Below are positions 1-4,793 of a stretch of DNA of 5,795 nt, in pieces. Position 1 is the stretch's first letter. Each line of letters begins with the position of its first letter. Origin of the DNA: Candidatus Caldarchaeum sp. (lineage in GTDB: Archaea > Thermoproteota > Nitrososphaeria_A > Caldarchaeales > Caldarchaeaceae); contig JANWZU010000190.1 of NCBI GenBank assembly GCA_025054795.1, forward strand, positions 1-5,795, written 5' to 3'. The notes under the pieces were generated by a model. The model saw only the letters and a program-made list of their open reading frames with translations, had not been told where the DNA came from and made no database searches. Position numbers and translations under genes: made by a program.

Positions 1-236
1 TCCACACCTCGTTTGGCCGCACTGTCAAGAATCTCCGACCCCGATGGGTTGATGTAGACTTGGAGGGTTGTTTTAGACCAAGCGCCGAGCAGTTCTATCT
101 GTCTGCTGCTTACCTGAAGAGGTGTGAAAGCCTCTGGGGAAAGTGAGGTTAGAACAACTTCGTAGTCAGCTGAGGCAAGATGTGGGACAGCAGCCGCTAG
201 AAAAAATACAGTCAAAACAGTGGCTGCCGCCTTCAT
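1..236 (-). CDS. Secreted protein with signal peptide, N-terminal part only (possible matrixin-like protease)
   Basis: An open minus-strand frame starts at the ATG at 236-234 and runs off the left edge, giving 78 codons without a stop. The N-terminus is a textbook Sec signal peptide: a lysine at residue 2, a hydrophobic core at about residues 5-18, and an A-S-A cleavage site at 21-23 followed by D24. The mature part begins DYEVVLTS and continues with a segment LLGAWSKTTLQVYINPSG at about 49-66. A Trp followed by a beta strand of alternating hydrophobics, then a helix start (SEILDSAAKRGV), resembles the beginning of matrixin-type zinc metalloprotease domains. No catalytic HExxH is within the window, so that function is only a guess. 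A purine-rich GGGGAGG lies almost against the ATG, too close for normal Shine-Dalgarno spacing. The protein is probably exported and either released or surface-bound. Confidence 0.72.
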   Translation of the reverse strand, partial: MKAAATVLTVFFLAAAVPHLASADYEVVLTSLSPEAFTPLQVSSRQIELLGAWSKTTLQVYINPSGSEILDSAAKRGV

Positions 237-265
237 CCCTCCCCTGTCTTTCTTTAACCGGTCTG

Positions 266-280
266 AAATAAACCTTTAAG
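266..280 (-). promoter_or_regulatory. Putative TATA box for the secreted-protein gene
   Basis: Read on the minus strand, this is CTTAAAGG followed by TTTATTT. The TTTATTT sits 30-36 bases upstream of the ATG at 236, and the preceding A/G-rich stretch could be a BRE. The predicted transcript would have a leader of only a few bases. This is inferred from position and composition only. Confidence 0.45.
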
Positions 281-350
281 AGCTGCGGCTCAGCCAAACG
301 CCTTCCTTTCATCCCATTCATCTTAACTCTGACACATCACCGCCGCAGCA

Positions 351-358
351 TATACATA
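351..358 (+). promoter_or_regulatory. Putative TATA box for trmI
   Basis: TATACATA lies 31-38 bases upstream of the trmI ATG at 389. It predicts a start site a few bases before the coding region. A directly repeated CTTAAC (372-383) lies between the box and the start codon. The box is a less typical match than those of the histone, thermosome or acyl-CoA dehydrogenase genes. Confidence 0.35.
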
Positions 359-388
359 TCAACTGGTTTCTCTTAACCTTAACAGGAG

Positions 389-1174
389 ATGAGCTACGAC
401 AGCTTGTTAATCAAGGACTCCGACAGGGTTCTAATAGTCACCGAGAAGCGCAAAAGGTACCTAGTGCAGGTAAGGGAGGGGAAGAAATTCCACTGCAGTG
501 AAGGCTTCATAGACACTACGCAACTAATCGGTAGGCCTTTCGGCTGCAGGGTTACCAGCAACACAGGCTCCCGTTGGGTCGTTCTCAACCCGACACTTGC
601 AGACAGGGTGATGTTTTTCCCAAGAACGACTCAGGTGGTTTATCCGAAAGACATAGGGTACATAATAGTTTCATCGGGTGTTGGGCCTGGCTGCCGGGTT
701 CTTGAGGGAGGGACGGGAACAGGAGTTCTAACATCCATTTTGGCATACCTCGTAAGGCCTTATGGAAAGGTTTACAGCTACGACGTCAAAGACGAGTACC
801 TTGAAGCAGCTTCTCTCAGGCTTAGGCAGCTGGGTTTGGACAAGTATGTGGAGCTCAAACACGGAGACATAGGCGTAGACGTCGCCGAGACAGACTTGGA
901 CGCAGCCATCATCGACGTCCCAGAGCCTTGGAAGGCTGTTGAAAGATGCTACAGCTGTCTGAAACCCAGCGGTGTTTGGGTGTCTGTAAGCCCGACGGTT
1001 GAGCAGGTCGTCCAAACCTTCGAAGCGCTGGATGAGGTGGGGTTCAGCGACACATCCTGCGTAGAACTGCTGCTCAGAAACATTAGGGTCAAGAGAGGAA
1101 TGACTAGGCCGGAATTCATTATGAGAGGCCACACAACGTTCATCGTTTCGGCTCGTAAAACAGTCAAAGACTAG
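389..1174 (+). CDS. trmI: tRNA (adenine-N1)-methyltransferase TrmI (m1A58, probably also position 57)
   Basis: A 261-residue SAM-dependent class I methyltransferase. TrmI methylates N1 of A58 in the tRNA T-loop; archaeal members can also act on A57. An N-terminal beta domain (about 1-78) is followed by the family block RTTQVVYPKD (79-88). Next come SAM motif I, VLEGGTGTG (104-112), the acidic ribose-binding region YDVKDEYLEAA (131-141), and HGD (158-160). The catalytic block is DAAIIDVPEPW (171-181), with D176 the likely base-contacting aspartate. The C-terminal part has SPTVEQV (201-207) and RP-EFIMRGHTTF (240-252), which are typical of the family. Motif I reads GGTGTG where many members have AGTGSG. 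Length is normal, and the ATG is supported by the family N-terminus. An AGGAG touches the ATG and is too close to be an ordinary ribosome site. The gene converges on adkA, overlapping it by 4 bases. Confidence 0.95.
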   Translation: MSYDSLLIKDSDRVLIVTEKRKRYLVQVREGKKFHCSEGFIDTTQLIGRPFGCRVTSNTGSRWVVLNPTLADRVMFFPRTTQVVYPKDIGYIIVSSGVGPGCRVLEGGTGTGVLTSILAYLVRPYGKVYSYDVKDEYLEAASLRLRQLGLDKYVELKHGDIGVDVAETDLDAAIIDVPEPWKAVERCYSCLKPSGVWVSVSPTVEQVVQTFEALDEVGFSDTSCVELLLRNIRVKRGMTRPEFIMRGHTTFIVSARKTVKD

Positions 1175-1776
1175 GAAGATTTTTTGACAAACCTCTCGAT
1201 AGTTTGGGCTATTTGTTTAGCTGCATCCTCAGCGTGCTGGAACGGGTAGGCCTGAGGATAGTTGAGTGAAATTATTTTCAGATAACACATGGCTGCGTTG
1301 GCTGCAGCCACAACGAACTGCCTCCCAACGCTCTGGTCGAAAGCAACCTCAGCCACATCCGAGGCCTCTCTCTTACGTCCAACACCTGCAGCAGCATCCT
1401 TCAGACGTCTTTCAACTATGTCCTCGGGCCTGAATTCCATATAAACTATTGCCTCCGGCCTGATCAGCTTGACAACTTCGTCCGGCAAACCGGGATAGTA
1501 AGTGGAGTTAGACTTGATAACCGAATGCGTGTCAACAACAACCGTCTTGTTAAAACTCGCTATCTTCTGCGCCGCAGTTATCTGAAGCAGTTGATAGTCA
1601 TGTAGCCCAAGGATTTTCCGCATGTCATCCCTGTGCTTAACCTCATACCTATTGGCGGCCTCCTCAAACATTATGTCGCCAAAGTTGACAACAGACACGT
1701 CGGGCAGAATTTCGGCCAGCTTTTTAAGAGTCGTCGTTTTACCCGAGCCCGGTAGAGCCGTTACTATCACATTCAC
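1171..1776 (-). CDS. adkA: Archaeal-type adenylate kinase AdkA
   Basis: A 201-residue P-loop kinase of the archaeal AdkA family (AMP + ATP to 2 ADP), cytosolic and unlike bacterial Adk in sequence. Visible motifs are the P-loop ALPGSGKT (7-14), VNFGD (30-34), RDDMRK (49-54), the Walker B-like VVVDTHSVIKS (79-89), YYPGLPDEV (93-101) and a LID-like Arg-rich segment (about 121-140, R123, R124, R134, K135, R136). Length matches the family, about 190-200 residues. The first P-loop position is Ala7 where GxPGxGK is usual. The start is GTG at 1776-1774; it puts the P-loop at residue 7, as in the family. A second in-frame GTG lies two codons on, and the ATG at 1792-1790 is out of frame. The gene lies 30 bases downstream of the zinc-ribbon gene on the same strand and ends in the same CTAG as trmI. 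Confidence 0.93.
   Translation of the reverse strand: MNVIVTALPGSGKTTTLKKLAEILPDVSVVNFGDIMFEEAANRYEVKHRDDMRKILGLHDYQLLQITAAQKIASFNKTVVVDTHSVIKSNSTYYPGLPDEVVKLIRPEAIVYMEFRPEDIVERRLKDAAAGVGRKREASDVAEVAFDQSVGRQFVVAAANAAMCYLKIISLNYPQAYPFQHAEDAAKQIAQTIERFVKKSS
1180..1185 (+). terminator. Oligo-T tract, possible trmI terminator
   Basis: Six consecutive Ts begin six bases after the trmI stop codon. Archaeal RNA polymerase terminates on T-rich tracts without needing a hairpin. The tract lies inside the 3' end of adkA, where it encodes the opposite-strand lysines near the C-terminus, so it could equally be only coding sequence. Confidence 0.35.
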
Positions 1777-1799
1777 AGACGAGTCTAGTCATAGCGCCG

Positions 1800-1806
1800 T
1801 AAAAAA
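1800..1806 (-). promoter_or_regulatory. Oligo-T / TATA-like element between the zinc-ribbon gene and adkA
   Basis: On the minus strand TTTTTTA directly follows the zinc-ribbon gene's stop codon and G, and lies 24-30 bases before the adkA GTG. It can be read as a T-tract terminator for the upstream gene. It can also be read as a TATA-like box for a leaderless adkA transcript. The same spacing recurs at the histone and acyl-CoA dehydrogenase genes. Sequence alone does not decide between the two readings. Confidence 0.35.
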
Positions 1807-1807
1807 C

Positions 1808-2728
1808 CTACCCTCCAGGAAGCTCCAACTGCTTCTCGAGCTTCTGCTTCATGGAAAGATACTCGCTCTGCTTCAGCTCCCCGATCTTATACCTTAGCTC
1901 CAGCTTGTTCAACTCCCTTTTTATTTTGTGATGCTGCTCCATCAAAACATCGAGAACCTTCAAAGCCTCGTTTACGTCTTCTTCAACCTGAGTGATTATT
2001 GTCTCGCTCAGTCCTAATTCTCTCCCTGCAGTCTTTACTTTGTTAAGCTTATCCTCTAACTGAGACTTAAACGACGGAAGGTCGGCTAGCCTGATGTTAA
2101 ACGGATTTCTAAGATACATTAGCTTAGGCCTTAGTTTACCGATCTCTCTTTCGATTTCAAGCTTCTGAGTTATGTACTGTCGGTCAGGTATCTGGCCAAC
2201 CTCGTGCTTGACCTTCAGCTTCTCCAACATCGAGCTGAGGTTGTTAAGCCTTTCGTCCACCTTCTTGATTTCAGCTTCACGCCTCTCGTTCAAAGTCTTC
2301 AGCCTAGACCTGTACTCGTTATACAGCTCCTCAAAGACATCTGACTCGGCCTCTTTCTCCAGAAACAGGTCTATCAGACGAAGATACCAAGAGTATATCA
2401 TCGATGTTTGGTCGACAAGCCTTTTCTCTTCCACGACTGCTTCCTCTACGCTGGCTGCTGAAAGAGTTGCGGCCTGCTCAATGTTCTCGACAGCTGTTTC
2501 AGGGTGCTCCTCCGGAGGTACCTCTGCGACCTCTTGAGGCTGTTGGACCACTGGCTCAGTTGGCTTCTCCAGCGTGTACCCGCAGTAAATGCAGAACCTA
2601 CCCTTTATCGTTAGTCTGTGGCAGTTGGGGCATTCGATTCTTGTGGCGGCCAATTCTTGATTTCCTAGATATTTCAGCCTAATAAAACTTTTCACAACCT
2701 TCAGCCCCATTATTTGAGCTGTATTCAC
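1808..2728 (-). CDS. Zinc-ribbon coiled-coil protein with CdvA-like coiled-coil repeats (function unknown)
   Basis: A 306-residue protein I cannot assign to a characterised family. Residues 33-49 form a CPNC...FCIYCG zinc ribbon (C33, C36, C46, C49), preceded by a short amphipathic stretch. An acidic, Pro/Glu/Ala-rich flexible linker follows (about 52-105). From about 110 to the end the protein is charged, heptad-like coiled coil, broken by an NPF...DLPSF region (208-220). Two related segments, 167-196 and 272-301, share L-x2-L-x6-G-x6-Y followed by a basic/acidic helix. This pattern resembles SHOCT hairpins and the coiled-coil part of the archaeal cell-division protein CdvA. The protein lacks CdvA's N-terminal PRC-barrel, so any CdvA link is inference. 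The start is GTG at 2728-2726; the ATG at residue 7 (2710) is a real alternative. The gene lies upstream of adkA and divergent from the histone gene. Confidence 0.85.
   Translation of the reverse strand: MNTAQIMGLKVVKSFIRLKYLGNQELAATRIECPNCHRLTIKGRFCIYCGYTLEKPTEPVVQQPQEVAEVPPEEHPETAVENIEQAATLSAASVEEAVVEEKRLVDQTSMIYSWYLRLIDLFLEKEAESDVFEELYNEYRSRLKTLNERREAEIKKVDERLNNLSSMLEKLKVKHEVGQIPDRQYITQKLEIEREIGKLRPKLMYLRNPFNIRLADLPSFKSQLEDKLNKVKTAGRELGLSETIITQVEEDVNEALKVLDVLMEQHHKIKRELNKLELRYKIGELKQSEYLSMKQKLEKQLELPGG
1826..1915 (-). other. Coiled-coil repeat copy 2 of the zinc-ribbon protein
   Basis: Encodes residues 272-301, which include KLELRYKIGELKQSEY and a trailing amphipathic helix. It aligns without gaps to residues 167-196 at an offset of 105 residues. 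Identical or similar positions are L273/L168, L276/L171, I282/V177, G283/G178, Y290/Y185 and L297/L190 with the next Glu. Confidence 0.6.
2141..2230 (-). other. Coiled-coil repeat copy 1 of the zinc-ribbon protein
   Basis: Encodes residues 167-196 (core KLKVKHEVGQIPDRQY), a helix, a GQIP turn with a Tyr in the second helix, then charged coiled coil. It is the partner of the segment at 272-301. The glycine turn between two helices suggests a hairpin rather than a continuous rod. Confidence 0.6.
2582..2632 (-). other. Zinc-ribbon motif
   Basis: Encodes residues 33-49, C-P-N-C then nine residues then C-I-Y-C, followed by G50. The CxxC-x9-CxxCG spacing is the compact zinc-ribbon form common at the ends of archaeal membrane-associated and regulatory proteins. 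All four ligands are present, so it should bind one zinc ion. Confidence 0.85.
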
Positions 2729-2828
2729 CCGGATATCCTACCGTATGCTCGATTTGCATATGTAGGTTTGCATTAGGGTTTTTTAAAGCTTGAAAAGGTT
2801 TTAAGCGAGTTTTAACCGTCCATGACCG
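2729..2828. promoter_or_regulatory. Divergent promoter region between the zinc-ribbon and histone genes
   Basis: This 100-bp A/T-rich region separates the two opposed starts. For the histone, TTTTAA at 2799-2804 is 25-30 bases before the ATG at 2829, the spacing of a leaderless archaeal promoter. Further TTTTAA copies lie at 2781 and 2810. The palindromic TTTAAA at 2782-2787 could serve either strand; for the minus gene it would give a leader of roughly 30 bases before the GTG at 2728. Two TTTGCAT copies (2753, 2767) and a TATGC/GCATA inverted repeat (2744-2760) lie near the minus-strand start region and could be regulator sites. Confidence 0.6.
2744..2773. repeat. TTTGCAT direct repeat and TATGC-N7-GCATA inverted repeat
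   Basis: TTTGCAT occurs at 2753-2759 and 2767-2773, 14 bp apart start to start. TATGC (2744-2748) and GCATA (2756-2760) form a dyad with a 7-bp spacer that overlaps the first TTTGCAT. Such clustering in a short intergenic region suits a transcription-factor operator, but short A/T-rich repeats also occur by chance. Confidence 0.4.
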
Positions 2829-3068
2829 ATGTCTGAGCATCAGTCCGACATACCGTCTGCACCGATTCATCGATTGATGAAGAAGGCGGGGGCTGGGAGA
2901 GTTAGCGAGGACGCCGCCGAGGAGTTGAAGCGGGTTTTGGAAGGCGTGGGAGTGTTGATAGCAAGGGAGGCTCACGAGCTGGCCCAGTACGCGGGAAGAC
3001 GAACAGTCAAGAAGGAAGACGTTGAAAGGGCTGCGAAGACGGTACTACGCAACGTTATGGGAACATAG
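2829..3068 (+). CDS. Archaeal histone (HMf family)
   Basis: A 79-residue histone-fold protein that wraps DNA as dimers and larger polymers. The fold covers about residues 10-74: APIHRLMKKAGAGRVSEDAA, a long central helix, then AGRRTVKKEDVERAAK. Matched to HMfB by an offset of five, DNA-contacting or conserved residues are kept: R15 (R10), R24 (R19), S26, R58-T59 (K53-T54). G21, the counterpart of Gly16 needed for stacked hypernucleosome-like fibres, is also kept. At the dimer-dimer interface L51 and D64 match L46 and D59, but Y54 replaces His49. There is a ten-residue polar N-terminal extension and a short C-terminal tail (RNVMGT), so it is slightly longer than HMfB. No ribosome site precedes the ATG, and a TATA box at -30 to -25 suggests a leaderless mRNA. 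The next gene, the thermosome, begins 55 bases after the stop. Confidence 0.95.
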   Translation: MSEHQSDIPSAPIHRLMKKAGAGRVSEDAAEELKRVLEGVGVLIAREAHELAQYAGRRTVKKEDVERAAKTVLRNVMGT

Positions 3069-3079
3069 GGGGAATTAGC

Positions 3080-3085
3080 TTTAAA
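3080..3085 (+). promoter_or_regulatory. TATA box for the thermosome gene
   Basis: TTTAAA, within CTTTAAATTTAT, lies 39-44 bases before the thermosome ATG and 12 bases after the histone stop. It predicts a start site near 3108-3112 and a leader of about 12-16 bases. That leader is longer than those predicted for most genes here. The box implies that the thermosome can be transcribed independently of the histone gene. I see no clear heat-shock regulator site. Confidence 0.6.
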
Positions 3086-3123
3086 TTTATCCGACATACC
3101 GAAAGGTTTAGGGTTGATGTGAA

Positions 3124-4749
3124 ATGTCTCTAGCCCCAGGTCAACCAGTAATAATTCTGAAGGAGGGGACGACAAGGACGCAGGGTCGGTCGGCTCAGAG
3201 GAACAACATCGCCGCCGCAAAAATAGTTGCTGAAATTGTGAGGACTACGTTGGGGCCAAAGGGTATGGACAAGCTGCTCGTCGACAACATCGGCGACGTA
3301 ATCGTCACGAACGACGGAGCCACGATCCTCGAGAAGATAGATGTCGAGCATCCTGCTGCGAAGATGATAATCGAAGTGGCCAAGTCTCAGGACCATGTGG
3401 TAGGCGACGGAACTACTTCGGCAGTGGTTTTATCTGGAGAGCTTCTTCGGAAGGCGGAGGAGCTGATCGAGCAGAAGATCCACGCAAGCACCATCATATC
3501 TGGATACAAGAAGGGCCTCGAAATGGCCTTAAACGTCCTCAACGAGAACGCTTTGAAGGTAGACCTCAACGACCGTCAGACTCTGCGCAAAGTTATCACC
3601 ACCGCCCTTGGAAGCAAATCGCTTGGCTTCGCCCTCGACAGGCTCGTCGATGTTTCGATTGAATCGGTTCTGAGCGTAGCTAAGGAGGTCAACGGCAAAC
3701 TGAAGGCAGACAAGGACGACATCCAGATTGTTAAAAAGATAGGCAAGAGCTTAAACGAGACCGAGCTTATCCGTGGTGTAATAGTGGACAAGGAAGTCGT
3801 CCACGCAGCCATGCCGAAGCGTGTGGAAAACGCCAAGATCGCTCTGATCGACAGCCCGTTCGAAATCGAGAAGACCGAGTTCAGCGCCGAGATCAGGATA
3901 AGAGACCCGCTTAAGATAAAGGAATTTCTCGATGAGGAGACGAACATTTTGAAGAACATGGTTGACAAGGTGAAGGCTGTGGGTGCCAACGTTGTCTTTT
4001 GTCAGAAGGGGATTGACGATGCTGCACAGTTCTTTTTGGCTAAGGAGGGTATCCTAGCTGTGCGGAGGGTTAAGAAGAGCGACATGGAGAAGCTGGCCAA
4101 GGCAACCGGAGGCAGAGTAGTGACCAACTTCGAAGACCTGTCAGCGAAGGACCTCGGCAGAGCGGGTCTTGTTGAGGAGAGGAAGATAGGAGAGGACAGG
4201 ATGGTGTTCGTCGAAAAGTGCGAAAACCCAAAGTCCGTCGCAATACTTTTGAGAGCTGGGCTCGAACGTCAGCTTGACGAAGCTGAAAGGGCTTTGAACG
4301 ACGCCATCATGAACATGGTGGACTTGGTCGACGACCCGAGGGTTGTTCCAGGCGGAGGCGCCATCGAGGAGGAGCTTGCCAGAAACCTCCGAGCCAACGC
4401 AGGCAAATTCTCCGGCAAGGAGCAGCTTGCATTCACGGCCTTCGCTGAAGCCTTAGAGGTCATTCCTAGAACTCTGGCCGAGAACGCTGGGCTCGAGCCC
4501 GTTGAGGTCATGGCTCAGCTGCGGCACGCCCACGAAAACGGCGGAAAAACCATAGGAGTCAACATCTTCGGAGGTGGAGTCGCCGATATGCTGAAGAACG
4601 GAGTGATAGAGCCTGCCAAGGTCAAGATCCATGCACTACGGTCGAGCTTCGAAGCTGCTTCGATGATACTGAGAATAGACGATGTGGTAGCGGCTTCTAA
4701 GAAGAAAGAGGAGAAGAAGAAGGGAGAAGCCGAAACACCTGAGTTCTAA
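3124..4749 (+). CDS. ths: Thermosome subunit (group II chaperonin)
   Basis: A 541-residue subunit of the archaeal double-ring ATP-dependent chaperonin, which folds proteins in the cytosol. Equatorial-domain signatures are LGPKGMDK (43-50), NDGATI (63-68), and GDGTT (94-98), with D64 and D95 in the nucleotide site. The second equatorial half holds the catalytic-type Asp in LNDAI (D393), PGGG (409-412), and ENAGLEPVEV (453-462) through IDDVVAASK. The apical domain (about 215-370) contains the helical protrusion around 245-275 that acts as the built-in lid. Length is normal. The C-terminus is a short Lys/Glu-rich tail (526-541) with no Gly-Gly-Met repeats, unlike many thermosomes. It may be one of several paralogous subunits, and I cannot assign alpha or beta. 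The start is fixed by the MSLAPGQPVIILKEGT family N-terminus. Confidence 0.97.
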   Translation: MSLAPGQPVIILKEGTTRTQGRSAQRNNIAAAKIVAEIVRTTLGPKGMDKLLVDNIGDVIVTNDGATILEKIDVEHPAAKMIIEVAKSQDHVVGDGTTSAVVLSGELLRKAEELIEQKIHASTIISGYKKGLEMALNVLNENALKVDLNDRQTLRKVITTALGSKSLGFALDRLVDVSIESVLSVAKEVNGKLKADKDDIQIVKKIGKSLNETELIRGVIVDKEVVHAAMPKRVENAKIALIDSPFEIEKTEFSAEIRIRDPLKIKEFLDEETNILKNMVDKVKAVGANVVFCQKGIDDAAQFFLAKEGILAVRRVKKSDMEKLAKATGGRVVTNFEDLSAKDLGRAGLVEERKIGEDRMVFVEKCENPKSVAILLRAGLERQLDEAERALNDAIMNMVDLVDDPRVVPGGGAIEEELARNLRANAGKFSGKEQLAFTAFAEALEVIPRTLAENAGLEPVEVMAQLRHAHENGGKTIGVNIFGGGVADMLKNGVIEPAKVKIHALRSSFEAASMILRIDDVVAASKKKEEKKKGEAETPEF

Positions 4750-4759
4750 TTTTTCGACA

Positions 4760-4768
4760 TATTTATTA
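4760..4768 (+). promoter_or_regulatory. TATA box for the four-helix membrane protein
   Basis: TATTTATTA lies about 26-34 bases before the ATG at 4794 and begins 11 bases after the thermosome stop. The predicted start site falls at or just before the start codon, consistent with the lack of any ribosome site. The thermosome's T-tract terminator would lie between this box and the start. Confidence 0.5.
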
Positions 4769-4775
4769 TCGACCC

Positions 4776-4782
4776 TTTTTTT
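4776..4782 (+). terminator. Thermosome T-tract terminator
   Basis: Seven consecutive Ts after CCC, followed shortly by another run of five, lie 27 bases past the thermosome stop. This is typical of intrinsic archaeal termination without a hairpin. The tract lies between the next gene's TATA box and its ATG, so the two transcription units are packed tightly. Confidence 0.5.
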
Positions 4783-4793
4783 CAGATTTTTCG

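Noticed and set aside
728..1132. 134-residue minus-strand open frame inside trmI
   Set aside because: It lies wholly opposite a confidently identified gene, shows no recognisable domain, and has no promoter or start signal of its own.
1790..1792. ATG upstream of adkA as an alternative start
   Set aside because: It is out of frame with the P-loop reading frame; the GTG at 1776 fits the family N-terminus.
1622..1897. 91-residue plus-strand open frame across the adkA/zinc-ribbon junction
   Set aside because: It runs antisense through the AdkA P-loop region and the next gene's end, with no domain or promoter support.
2172..2682. Plus-strand open frames (2172-2537 and 2404-2682) opposite the zinc-ribbon gene
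   Set aside because: They are Ser/Arg/Leu-rich, as expected from the antisense of a Glu/Lys/Leu coiled coil. The minus-strand protein has intact motifs.
2679..2975. 98-residue minus-strand open frame across the histone start and divergent promoter
   Set aside because: It overlaps the histone gene, the promoter region and the start of the zinc-ribbon gene in another frame, and its composition looks like random translation.
3130..4511. Several minus-strand open frames opposite the thermosome gene
   Set aside because: All are shadows of a highly conserved coding region and show no domain or regulatory evidence.
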